Shown in pieces: positions 33,718-41,656 of a stretch of DNA of 64,000 nt. The notes below the pieces were generated by a model. That model was not told the DNA's origin and did not search any database. It saw only the letters and a program-made list of their open reading frames with translations. A program made the position numbers and the translations under genes. How positions within the stretch are numbered: the stretch's first letter is position 1; every line of letters starts with the position of its first letter. The stretch is from the NCBI RefSeq assembly GCF_000971135.1, contig NZ_BBLW01000006.1, forward strand, positions 166,778 through 230,777, written 5' to 3'. This DNA comes from Demequina phytophila. GTDB taxonomy: Bacteria > Actinomycetota > Actinomycetes > Actinomycetales > Demequinaceae.

Positions 33718-35130
33718 TCATCCTCGGGACCGTTCGAGACCGCGGCGCCAGGCGTCACGGGTGGCGACGCGCCGGGACGCATCGACGCTGGGGTGATGGA
33801 CGCGGGCCGCCGCGGCGGCCGGGAGGTCGACGCCGAGCGGCGCGAAGGCGACGGCCGCGACGCCCCGCAGGGCCACGTCCGCCTCCCCCACCACCACGAC
33901 GTCGCAGCCCAGCGCGTCCGCCTGGGCCTGCATGAGGAGGGACGATGCGGTGGCCCCGCCGTCCGCCCGCACGGCTTCGAGCGTCTCGCCTGGGGCGAGC
34001 ATCGCCTCGGCCACGTCGGCCACCTGGTGCGCGACCGAGTCGAACGCCGCGCGCGCGATGTGCGCCTGCCCGGTCGCGGCACCGAGGCCCGAGAGGGTCC
34101 CCACCGCGGTCGCGTCCCAATGCGGCGCCCCGAGACCCCCGAACGCCGGGACGAGGACGGCGCCCGCCGCATCGTCCACCGTGGCCGCGAGCTCGCCGAG
34201 AGCGGCCGCGCTCGGCACGCCGAGGAGGCGCGCCGTCCAGTCGAGCGCGGACCCCGAGTAGCGGATGTTGCCCTCGAGCGCGTAGACCGGGGCGTCCTCG
34301 ACCCACGCGAGCGTGGTCGCGAGCCCGTCGCGGCGGCGCAGCTCCGCGCCCGTGCCCTGCATCACCGAGGATCCGGTGCCGTACGTCGCCTTGACGATCT
34401 CGGGGGCGCCGCCGCCGTGGCCGCGCAGCGCGGCGTGCGAGTCGGCCATGACGGCGAGTATCGGCAGCCCGGCGGGGAGGCCGTCGCACGCGGTCTCGCC
34501 GAACGGACCGGTCGAGGGGACGATGCGCGGGAGCGCCTCGCGCGGGACGCCGAAGACCTCGAGGAGGGCCGGGTCCCAGTCGAGCGTCTCGAGGCTCATG
34601 AGGAGGGTGCGCGAGGCGTTGCCCGCCTCGATCACGTGGGTGCCGCCGGTGAGGTTCCACACGAGCCACGAGTCGACGGTGCCCACCACGGTGCCCGCGG
34701 GCGCCTGCTCGAGGAGCCACGCCGCCTTGGGCGCGGAGAACATCGGGTCGAGCGGGAGCCCGGTGCGCTCGGTGACGAGGCCCCCGTGGGTCGCCGCGAG
34801 CGCGGCGCAGCGGTCGGCGGTGCGGGTGTCCTGCCAACTGAGCACCGGGCCCGCGGGCGCGCCGGTCGCCGGGTCCCACGCCACCACGGACTCGCGCTGG
34901 TTGCTGATCGCGATGCCGGCGATCTCGGCGGCGGGCACGGCGGCCGCGACGTCTGCGAGCACCGCGCGCGAGACCTCCCAGATCTCGGCGGCGTCCTGCT
35001 CGGTCCAGCCGGGCGCCGCGTTGCGGATGCCCAGCGCGCGGCTCGCGGTCGCGAGCACGGCGCCCGTGTGGTCGATCGCGATCGCCTTGGCGTTGGTGGT
35101 GCCCTCGTCGAGGGCGAGGATGATGCTCAC
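33718..35130 (-). CDS. FGGY-family carbohydrate kinase
   Basis: A 470-residue sugar kinase of the FGGY family (glycerol kinase/xylulokinase group). The N-terminal phosphate-binding loop reads ILALDEGTTNAKAIAID, followed by NQRESVVAWD and SWQDTRTADRC. The ATP region includes GGLGAPHWD and ADGGATASSLLMQAQADAL. With the isomerase and split transketolase it would phosphorylate a ketopentose such as apulose (inference). The GTG start overlaps the serine-hydrolase TGA by four bases (GTGA). It carries two copies of the repeated 10-mer (33939-33948 and 34517-34526). Confidence 0.9.
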   Translation of the reverse strand: MSIILALDEGTTNAKAIAIDHTGAVLATASRALGIRNAAPGWTEQDAAEIWEVSRAVLADVAAAVPAAEIAGIAISNQRESVVAWDPATGAPAGPVLSWQDTRTADRCAALAATHGGLVTERTGLPLDPMFSAPKAAWLLEQAPAGTVVGTVDSWLVWNLTGGTHVIEAGNASRTLLMSLETLDWDPALLEVFGVPREALPRIVPSTGPFGETACDGLPAGLPILAVMADSHAALRGHGGGAPEIVKATYGTGSSVMQGTGAELRRRDGLATTLAWVEDAPVYALEGNIRYSGSALDWTARLLGVPSAAALGELAATVDDAAGAVLVPAFGGLGAPHWDATAVGTLSGLGAATGQAHIARAAFDSVAHQVADVAEAMLAPGETLEAVRADGGATASSLLMQAQADALGCDVVVVGEADVALRGVAAVAFAPLGVDLPAAAAARVHHPSVDASRRVATRDAWRRGLERSRG

Positions 35131-36260
35131 AGGTCCATGGTCCCCAGGTCGCGCGCGATGCGGATCGCGCGGGCGTCGCCGCCACCGGGCCAGGCCCCGC
35201 GCGCGATGGTGAAGCCGAACGCGACGCCGGTCTCGGGGTCGACGCAGCCGACCGCGCCGGCGGCGCCGTCGTGGCCGAAGCTGCGCACGCCTCCCCAGCC
35301 GAGCTGCGCGCTCTGCTTCTGGAACACGATGCCGTGGGCGCGGTCCGCCTGGCCGAGCACCACGTCGGTGCCGCGCACCTGCTGCTCGCCCACGCGCGCC
35401 ACGGTGTCCTCCGTCAGCAGCGGCGCGGCGCCGTCGATGCCGGTGACGCACCCGGCGAACAGGGACGCGATGCCGCGCGCGGACACGGAGGCGGAGACGC
35501 CGGGGTGCCCGAAGCGCCACGAGCGCTCGTCGTTGGCGGCGTCGACCTCGGCGCCCGGGCGCACCGCGCCGAACACCAGCGCGCCCATCGGGTTGAACGG
35601 CATCTCGAGCGCGGGCGCGTCCGCCGGCGGCACCATCGGCAGCGTCTCGACGCGACGGTGATCGAGCTCCGGGGGCAGGCCCAGGTAGAAGTCGACGCCC
35701 AGGACCGAGCGGACGTCCTGCTCGTAGACCTCGTGGAGCGTCCGGCCGGTCGCGCGGAAGATCAGCTCCGACGCGAGGTTGCCGATGGTGATGCCGTGAT
35801 ACCCGAAGGAGCTCCCGGGACGCCACAGGGGCCACGCGGCGGCGAGCGCCTCGGCGGCGGCGTGGTGGTCGAGCAGCTGGTCCCAGCTCAGCGCGGGCGT
35901 GGTCTCGGCGAGGCCCGCCTGGTGGGACAGAAGCTGGCGGACGGTGACGCGGTCCTTGCCGCGAACGCCGAACTCCGGCCAGTAGTCCGTGACGAGCGCG
36001 TCGAGGTCCAGCTCACCGCACTGCACCAGCAGCGCCACTGTCATGCCGATGGAGTTCTTCGACACCGAGAAGGGCGTCATCAGGGACTCGGCGCCCAGGT
36101 GCGAGCCGCCCTGCGCGTCGAGGATGAGGCGGCCGTCCTTGTAGGCCGCGATCTGGAAGGAGAGGTCGCCGTCGGCCGCGAGGTAGCCCTCGAGGCGGTC
36201 GACCACCTCCCCCAGCCGCGGGTCGGCGTATCCCTTGAGCGCGTGCGTCAGCGTCTCCAT
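35127..36260 (-). CDS. beta-lactamase-fold serine hydrolase
   Basis: A 377-residue serine hydrolase of the class C beta-lactamase/EstB family. The SxxK nucleophile lies in TPFSVSKNSIGM near residue 65, the second motif is in FGYHGITIGNLA, and the C-terminal motif is FGHDGAAGA (HxG). No signal peptide is present, so it is a cytoplasmic esterase-like enzyme and not a secreted lactamase. It lies between the kinase and the nucleoside-hydrolase-like gene, coupled to both. It could deacetylate an imported sugar. ATG 36260 is preferred; GTG 36266 is possible because it overlaps the upstream stop. Confidence 0.85.
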   Translation of the reverse strand: METLTHALKGYADPRLGEVVDRLEGYLAADGDLSFQIAAYKDGRLILDAQGGSHLGAESLMTPFSVSKNSIGMTVALLVQCGELDLDALVTDYWPEFGVRGKDRVTVRQLLSHQAGLAETTPALSWDQLLDHHAAAEALAAAWPLWRPGSSFGYHGITIGNLASELIFRATGRTLHEVYEQDVRSVLGVDFYLGLPPELDHRRVETLPMVPPADAPALEMPFNPMGALVFGAVRPGAEVDAANDERSWRFGHPGVSASVSARGIASLFAGCVTGIDGAAPLLTEDTVARVGEQQVRGTDVVLGQADRAHGIVFQKQSAQLGWGGVRSFGHDGAAGAVGCVDPETGVAFGFTIARGAWPGGGDARAIRIARDLGTMDL

Positions 36261-36262
36261 CG

Positions 36263-37300
36263 TCACTGTCCTTCCTGCCAATCTGCCAGCTCCGCGAGCT
36301 TCGCGCGGAGGTCGTCGAGGGTGAGGCGGTTGTCCACCGAGGTGTAGACGCGCATCGGGCGGCCGTCGGGACGGTCGACGTAGAGGCCGTCGCCATCGAT
36401 GCGGGGCGTGGGCCGCGTCTCGTAGTGGCTCGAGGCCGGGTCGGGCTCGAAGGCGGTCTGCAGCGCGGTGAGCAGCACCAGCGGCTGGTCGCCGATCACG
36501 TAGGTCTCGCCGGCGTTCATCCCGAAGGTGGCGAGCATCCGGCTCACCTCGAGCAGCTCGTCGTAGAGGTAGGCGCCCACGGGCCCGAGCGGGCGGATGC
36601 CGGTGCGGAGCGCCGCGAAGGACACGATCGCCTGGCGGTACGCGGGTCGCGGCACCTGCCAGATCGGGATCGCGGAGTCGCCGAAGACGGCCTGCGCGGC
36701 GGGGATGTCGATGGTGAGGTTGTACTCGGCCGCCGGGACGCCGGGAGCGACGATCCCGAGCCCGGGGTGCTCCGAGCCGCCGATCCACACGAGCGTCATC
36801 CGCTCCGCGATCGCGGGCTCGATCAGCAGCGCCGAGGCGAGGTCGGTGAGTCCGCCGCCCGCCGCATAGTAGAGAGGGCGCGGGTCGTCACGCAGCGCCT
36901 CCGCGATGATCGCGCGGGCGGCGGGGGTGTCGCGGGGCGTCGCGGCGTCAGCGAGCGCGGCCTCCGCGCCGGTGACGATGCGGTCGTCGCCGTCGATCCC
37001 CATGCGGGCGAGGACGTCGCGCACCACGAGCGCACCGTTCGCGGCCTGGCGGTCGCTGGGGTCCCACGGCTCGCCCTCGTGGAGGTGCGAGGACACGATG
37101 AGCGGGATCTCCACGCTGGGCGAGAGCAGGTGGTGGACCAGCTGGAACAGGTCGTCCGGGTCGCCCATGAAGTCGTTGTCGACGATCACGCGGGTGCGCG
37201 GCGTGCGCTCGACCTCGCTCAGCCAAGGGATCTCGCCGATCCGCCACCGGCGCTCGGGAGCGATCCCGTGGTCGGCATCGGGGGTGGGCAAGCGCGTCAT
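36263..37300 (-). CDS. nucleoside-hydrolase-like protein
   Basis: A 345-residue protein with the nucleoside hydrolase fold. The metal/ribose site DNDFMGDPDDLFQL near residues 40-55 matches the DTDxGxDDxxAL pattern, and later AAGGGLTDLASALL and EYNLTIDIPAAQAVFGD (with the third Asp region) fit the family. Nucleoside hydrolases release ribose from N-glycosides. The ATG at 37300 has AGGAG at good spacing; an ATG at 37315 is further out. It heads the operon with the serine hydrolase and kinase, and is divergent from a TetR gene. It has a structural cousin at 46.3 kb with the same TetR arrangement. Confidence 0.8.
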   Translation of the reverse strand: MTRLPTPDADHGIAPERRWRIGEIPWLSEVERTPRTRVIVDNDFMGDPDDLFQLVHHLLSPSVEIPLIVSSHLHEGEPWDPSDRQAANGALVVRDVLARMGIDGDDRIVTGAEAALADAATPRDTPAARAIIAEALRDDPRPLYYAAGGGLTDLASALLIEPAIAERMTLVWIGGSEHPGLGIVAPGVPAAEYNLTIDIPAAQAVFGDSAIPIWQVPRPAYRQAIVSFAALRTGIRPLGPVGAYLYDELLEVSRMLATFGMNAGETYVIGDQPLVLLTALQTAFEPDPASSHYETRPTPRIDGDGLYVDRPDGRPMRVYTSVDNRLTLDDLRAKLAELADWQEGQ

Positions 37301-37318
37301 CGTCGACTCCTGCATATT

Positions 37319-37334
37319 GATTCAAATAAGAATG
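37319..37334. promoter_or_regulatory. operator candidate before the nucleoside-hydrolase-like gene
   Basis: GATTCAAATAAGAATG is AT-rich and resembles the 16-mer before the isomerase operon. It lies just upstream of the gene start. Confidence 0.4.
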
Positions 37335-37378
37335 TAGCGTGCTTCGTGCCAGTGAACCGTGCCAGGCGCGTGGTGTCA

Positions 37379-37397
37379 ATCGGGCGTCGGGCCCGAT
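37379..37397. promoter_or_regulatory. TetR-type palindrome
   Basis: ATCGGGC-GTCGG-GCCCGAT, 7-bp perfect arms and 5-base spacer, in the middle of the divergent region between the nucleoside-hydrolase-like gene and tetR. It is a fitting TetR dimer site. Confidence 0.45.
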
Positions 37398-37503
37398 GTG
37401 AAACGATGTCGCTTCCGCGCCCTGAGGGGTACAGTGGTGGAAATGCGAGCGTGCGCTCGGTTTTCCAGGGGGAAGACGGTGCGCACGCGCCAAGGGAGGC
37501 AGC

Positions 37504-38139
37504 ATGGCGACGACGCCGAGGACGCGAGGGCCCCGCGGGCCCTACGCGAAGACCCGCGCGACCAAGCAGAAGATCCTCGACGCCGCCCTGCTGGTGTTCG
37601 CCGAGTCGGGCTTCCGCTCCGGCTCGCTCCGCGAGGTCGCCGAGCGCGTGGGCCTCTCCGACGCGGGGCTGCTGCACCACTACCCCACCAAGGCGGCGCT
37701 GCTCATCGCGACGCTGCAACACCGCGACGAGGTCGCGACGGTCGACTTCCACGTCGACACCGCGGACGGCCGGTCGCTCATCCAGAACATGATCGACATC
37801 ACCGAGCGCAACATGCACCAGCCCGGCGTGGTGGAGCTCTACTGCACTCTGTCCGCGGAGGCGACCACCCCGGACCACCCGGCGCACGGCTACTTCCTCG
37901 AGCGCTACGACTGGGTGCGGGATCTGGTGACGGGCGCGTTCAAGCAGCTCCAGGCCGAGGGCGGGCTGCGCGACGGCATCGACCCGCGCAGCACCGCGAT
38001 CCATCTGGTGTCCCTCATGGACGGGCTGCAGGTGCAGTGGCTGCTCAATCGCGACGCCGTCGACATGACCCTCGAGGTCAAGCGCTACCTCGACACCCTG
38101 GTGGTCGAGCCGTTCCAGGCACCGGAACGCCTCGCCTGA
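37504..38139 (+). CDS. TetR-family regulator
   Basis: A 211-residue TetR regulator. The N-terminal HTH runs KQKILDAALLVFAESGF...LREVAERVGLSDAGLLHHYPTK at residues 20-65. The C-terminal ligand domain contains GVVELYCTLSAEATTPDHPAHGYF, a segment shared with the second TetR at 47.9 kb. The strong ribosome site AAGGGAGG fixes the ATG. It is divergent from the pentose operon and lies next to the GH3/importer operon, so it may control both. A terminator follows. Confidence 0.92.
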   Translation: MATTPRTRGPRGPYAKTRATKQKILDAALLVFAESGFRSGSLREVAERVGLSDAGLLHHYPTKAALLIATLQHRDEVATVDFHVDTADGRSLIQNMIDITERNMHQPGVVELYCTLSAEATTPDHPAHGYFLERYDWVRDLVTGAFKQLQAEGGLRDGIDPRSTAIHLVSLMDGLQVQWLLNRDAVDMTLEVKRYLDTLVVEPFQAPERLA

Positions 38140-38162
38140 CCGGCGCCGGTCACCCGAGGGGT

Positions 38163-38196
38163 GTCGGCGGGGAAGGGGCGCTCCTCCCCCGCCGAC
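38163..38196. terminator. hairpin between tetR and the GH3 operon
   Basis: GTCGGCGGGG (38163-38172) pairs with CCCCGCCGAC (38187-38196). It can end tetR from the left and the GH3 operon from the right. Confidence 0.6.
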
Positions 38197-38203
38197 GGCG
38201 GCG

Positions 38204-38311
38204 CTACGCGACGGATCCCTCATAGCGCCACCCCTCGACGGGCGCGTCGCTCGTCAGCGCGACGCGCCCCACCGTCCGCCCGGCGAAGGACTCGGCGGCC
38301 TGCACGGCCAT
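38204..38311 (-). CDS. possible 35-residue ORF coupled to GH3
   Basis: Its ATG overlaps the GH3 TGA by one base (TGATG), and the frame encodes 35 residues (starting MAVQAAESFAGRTVGRVALT) before a TAG near the terminator. It is hydrophilic and unlike known families. It could be a short coupled peptide, the remnant of a lost downstream gene or chance. Confidence 0.3.
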   Translation of the reverse strand: MAVQAAESFAGRTVGRVALTSDAPVEGWRYEGSVA

Positions 38312-40761
38312 CAGTCCCGCGCCTCCACCTCGACGGTCAGCGGCAGTTCCGCGGCCGTGGTGCCGGCGCGCAGCGTGTAGCTGCCGCCCTCGACCTGCCA
38401 GCCGCCGTCCCAGTGCGCGAGGGCACGGTGCGACAGGACGATGCGCAGGCGGGCCTCCTCGGCCACGTCCAACCGCGCGACGGCATGGCCGACGTACCAG
38501 CGGACGGGACGCTCGACGGTCGAGTCCTCGCGCTCGGCGAACAGCTGGACCACGTGCTTGCCGGCGCGGTCGCCGGTGTTGCGGACGGTCACCTCGACGG
38601 TCGCGTCGCGATCTGCGGTCACCGGGCCGTCGACCGTGAGGTCGAAGGCCTCGAAGGTCGCATAGCCGGCGCCGTGGCCGAACCAGTACGCCGGCGTGGC
38701 GTCGGCACGGAGCCACGCGCGGTAGCCCACGTGGATGCCCTCGTCGTAGCGGACCACGCCGTCGACGGGGGTGACGTCGAGGACGGGGACGTCCGCCTCG
38801 GCGGCCGGCCACGTCGTGGGGAGGCGCCCGCCGGGCTCGACCACGCCGGTGAGGACGTCGACGAGCGCGTGGCCGAACTCCTGGCCGCCGAACCAGCCCA
38901 GCAGCACGGCACCCACGCGCTCGCGCCACGGCATGAGCACCGGGGAGCCGGCGTTCACGATCACCACGGTGCGGGGGTTCACCGCCGCCACCGCCTCGAC
39001 CAGCGCGTCCTGGTGGCCGGGCAGCGCGAGCGAGTCGCGGTCGAAGCCCTCGGACTCGACCTTCTCGTTGGTGCCCACCACCACGACGGCGACGTCGGAC
39101 TCGGCCGCCACCCGGGCTGCCTCCGCGATCATCTCCTCGGGCGAGGACTGGACCGGACGCGTGCCCACGGTGAACGCGAGGGCCCCGGCCAGCGCATCGT
39201 CCCGCTCGCCCAGGTCCACCTCGAAGCGGACCTCGACCGGGACACCGGCGCGCAGCGAGACCGGCACGCCGGTGGCGCGCGGCGAGAGCATCGCGGCGCC
39301 CAGGTCGTCGCCCTCGGGCGTGAGGAACTCGTCGATGCGCAGCTCGCCGTCGATCCACAGGCGCGCGTGGCCGGTGACGGCGCAGCCGATCTCGACCTCC
39401 GCATCGGCCTTCGGCACCAGGGTGAAGTCCGTCTCGACGCGGCGGCTGGCCGCGATCGGGGCGTCGCCGCCGAACCACACGAACTCGGTCGCGAGGCGGT
39501 CCTCGAAGAACAGCTCGCCGCCGTCCGCGTCGCGGAAGGTGACGCGCGCGCCGGGACCGCCGGTGACAGGGTTGACGATGGCGTCGCCCTGGAGGCCCGC
39601 GAGGCCCACCTGGTTGATCGCGCCCACCGAGTAGCGGACGTCGACGCCGGGCAGCGCCTTGACCAGGCACTCGAGCGGCGGGTCGACGCGCTCGGGGACC
39701 ACGGTCGCGGAGCCGCCGCCCTGCGTGCGCGCCTGCTCGGCGTTGGAGCCGAGCACCGCGACGGAGCGCAGCGCGGAGGCGTCCCACGGCAGCAGCCCGC
39801 GGTTCTCCAGCAGCACCATGCCCTCGGCGGAGGCCTCGCGGGCGAACGTGGGGCCGTCCTCGGCCTCGACGGCCGCCGCGGCCGAGTCGCCGAGCGCGCC
39901 CACCCGCTGCGCGAGGCGGAGGAGCCGGCGCACCTTGTCGTCGATCGCGGCCTCGGGGACCTCGCCGTCCCGGACGGCCTTGACCAGCGCGGCGCCCCAC
40001 GGGCCGTGCGGCCCGGGCATCACCAGGTGCTGGTCGGCCTTGGCGGAGTCGACGGTGCGCACGGCGGTCCAGTCGGACACCACCACCCCGTCGAAGCCCC
40101 ACTCGTCGACCAGGGGGCTGGTGAGGAGGTCGTTCTCCGTGGCGGTGGTGCCGTTGATCGAGTTGTAGGCGCTCATCACCAGCCAGGCCCGCGACTCGAC
40201 GATCGCCCGCTCGAACGCGAGCAGGTAGACCTCGCGCAGCGCACGCTCCGAGACCTGGACGTCGGCGGTGTAGCGCTCCGTCTCGAAGTCGTTAGCGACA
40301 TAGTGCTTGGGCGTGGCGCCCACACCGGCGTCCTGGAGGCCGTTCACGTAGGCGGCGGCGAGATCCGCGGTGAAGCGCGGGTCCTCGCTGAACGCCTCGA
40401 AGTGGCGGCCGCCCAGCGGCGAGCGGTGGATGTTGATGGTGGGGCCGAGCACCACGTCGACACCCTTGCGGCGGGCCTCCGCGGCCGCGACGCGGCCGTA
40501 GCGGTACGCGACCGCGGGATCGAAGGACGCCGAGAGGGACGATGCGCTCGGCAGGTTGAGCGACGGGGAACGCTCATCCCACACGGGACCGCGCACGCCC
40601 GACGGGCCGTCGGACAGCGTCATCGACCGCAGGCCGATGCTCTCGATCGGGACCGTCGACCAGAAGTCGCGGCCGGTGAGCAGCTCGACCTTCTCCTCCA
40701 GGGAGAGCCGGGCGATGAGGGCGTCGAGGTCGACGGGAGCGTCGACGGAGGGGGTGGTCAT
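38311..40761 (-). CDS. GH3 beta-glycosidase with PA14 insertion
   Basis: An 816-residue family GH3 glycosidase (beta-glucosidase type). Substrate-binding and catalytic sequences are LSDGPSGVRGP, GRHFEAFSEDP, GATPKHYVANDFE and the nucleophile VVVSDWTAV. A PA14-like domain (WIDGELRIDEFLTPEGDDL) is inserted between the two GH3 halves, as in cellobiose- and saponin-active enzymes, and a C-terminal fibronectin-like domain follows (VTVRNTGDRAGKHVVQLFAE). No signal peptide is seen, so it cleaves imported glycosides in the cytoplasm. It is the last gene of the importer operon, starting 28 bp after the ATPase. It carries the repeated 10-mer twice (39194-39203 and 40536-40545). Confidence 0.92.
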   Translation of the reverse strand: MTTPSVDAPVDLDALIARLSLEEKVELLTGRDFWSTVPIESIGLRSMTLSDGPSGVRGPVWDERSPSLNLPSASSLSASFDPAVAYRYGRVAAAEARRKGVDVVLGPTINIHRSPLGGRHFEAFSEDPRFTADLAAAYVNGLQDAGVGATPKHYVANDFETERYTADVQVSERALREVYLLAFERAIVESRAWLVMSAYNSINGTTATENDLLTSPLVDEWGFDGVVVSDWTAVRTVDSAKADQHLVMPGPHGPWGAALVKAVRDGEVPEAAIDDKVRRLLRLAQRVGALGDSAAAAVEAEDGPTFAREASAEGMVLLENRGLLPWDASALRSVAVLGSNAEQARTQGGGSATVVPERVDPPLECLVKALPGVDVRYSVGAINQVGLAGLQGDAIVNPVTGGPGARVTFRDADGGELFFEDRLATEFVWFGGDAPIAASRRVETDFTLVPKADAEVEIGCAVTGHARLWIDGELRIDEFLTPEGDDLGAAMLSPRATGVPVSLRAGVPVEVRFEVDLGERDDALAGALAFTVGTRPVQSSPEEMIAEAARVAAESDVAVVVVGTNEKVESEGFDRDSLALPGHQDALVEAVAAVNPRTVVIVNAGSPVLMPWRERVGAVLLGWFGGQEFGHALVDVLTGVVEPGGRLPTTWPAAEADVPVLDVTPVDGVVRYDEGIHVGYRAWLRADATPAYWFGHGAGYATFEAFDLTVDGPVTADRDATVEVTVRNTGDRAGKHVVQLFAEREDSTVERPVRWYVGHAVARLDVAEEARLRIVLSHRALAHWDGGWQVEGGSYTLRAGTTAAELPLTVEVEARD

Positions 40762-40789
40762 GCGATGTTCCTTACTTCTGGGGCGCCGC

Positions 40790-41656
40790 TCAGGCGGCGC
40801 CCGCCTGGAGGTCGGCCTCGCGCTGGGCCTCGAGCATCCGCGCGCGGTCGGCGCGGCGCTGGGCCTGGCGGTCGGGATCCGCGACGGGCGCGGCCATGAG
40901 GAGACGCTGCGTGTACGGGTGCTCGGGGTCCGAGGTGACCTTGTCCCCATCGCCGTACTCGACGATCTCGCCGTGGTACATGACCGCGACGCGGTGGCTG
41001 AGGTGACGGACCACCGCGAGGTCGTGCGACACGAACAGGTACGCAACCCCGGTGGCCTCCTGGATGTCCTTGAACAGGTCGAGGACGCGGGCCTGGGTGG
41101 ACAGGTCGAGCGCGGAGACCGGCTCGTCGCACACGATCAGCGCCGGTTCGAGCGCGAGCGCCCTCGCGATCGCGATGCGCTGACGCTGGCCGCCGGAGAA
41201 CTCGCGCGGCAGGCGCTGCGCGGCATCGGCGGGCAGGCCCACCTGATCGAGCAGCGTGCGCACGCGCTTCCGGGCGTCCGCGGCGGACACGTTCTTCACC
41301 CGCAGCGGCTCCGCGAGCGTCTGCTCGATGGTGAGCGACGGGTTGAGGGACGTGTACGGGTCCTGGAACACCACCTGGATGTCGTCGGACAGCTCGCGCC
41401 GCTCGCGACGAGAGATGGTGCCGATCTCACGGCCCTTGAACTTCACGGATCCCTCGGTGACGGGCGCGAGACCCAGCACCGCGCGGCCGAGCGTGGTCTT
41501 GCCCGAGCCGGACTCGCCCACCAGGCCCACGCACTCGCCGGGCTTGACGTCGATCGAGACGCCCTTGAGGGCACGGAACGGCTTGCGGCCGAATCCCTTG
41601 ATCGGATACTCCACCACCAGGTCGGTGACCTCGAGGAGCGGTTCTGCGGCGGTCAC
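40790..41656 (-). CDS. oligopeptide-type ABC transporter ATPase (OppF-like)
   Basis: A 288-residue ATPase of the oligopeptide/dipeptide/nickel family. Walker A is GESGSGKTTLG, the signature region is PREFSGGQRQRIAIA, Walker B is ALIVCDEPVSALD, and the C-terminal HPYTQRLLMAAPVADP is the hallmark of OppD/OppF proteins. In some bacteria such systems import oligosaccharides rather than peptides, and the GH3 gene that follows suggests that here. The GTG start overlaps the upstream gene by four bases. The Cys-rich iron-sulfur C-terminus seen in true OppD/F is not evident. Confidence 0.92.
   Translation of the reverse strand: MTAAEPLLEVTDLVVEYPIKGFGRKPFRALKGVSIDVKPGECVGLVGESGSGKTTLGRAVLGLAPVTEGSVKFKGREIGTISRRERRELSDDIQVVFQDPYTSLNPSLTIEQTLAEPLRVKNVSAADARKRVRTLLDQVGLPADAAQRLPREFSGGQRQRIAIARALALEPALIVCDEPVSALDLSTQARVLDLFKDIQEATGVAYLFVSHDLAVVRHLSHRVAVMYHGEIVEYGDGDKVTSDPEHPYTQRLLMAAPVADPDRQAQRRADRARMLEAQREADLQAGAA

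Noticed and set aside
32368..35661. A 1097-codon open frame on the plus strand
   Set aside because: It is antisense to the transketolase, isomerase and kinase genes, which have clear domains. Long stop-free antisense frames are a by-product of very high G+C.
35127..36260. The serine hydrolase as an antibiotic-resistance beta-lactamase
   Set aside because: It lacks a signal peptide, is embedded in a pentose operon and belongs to the esterase-like class C group.
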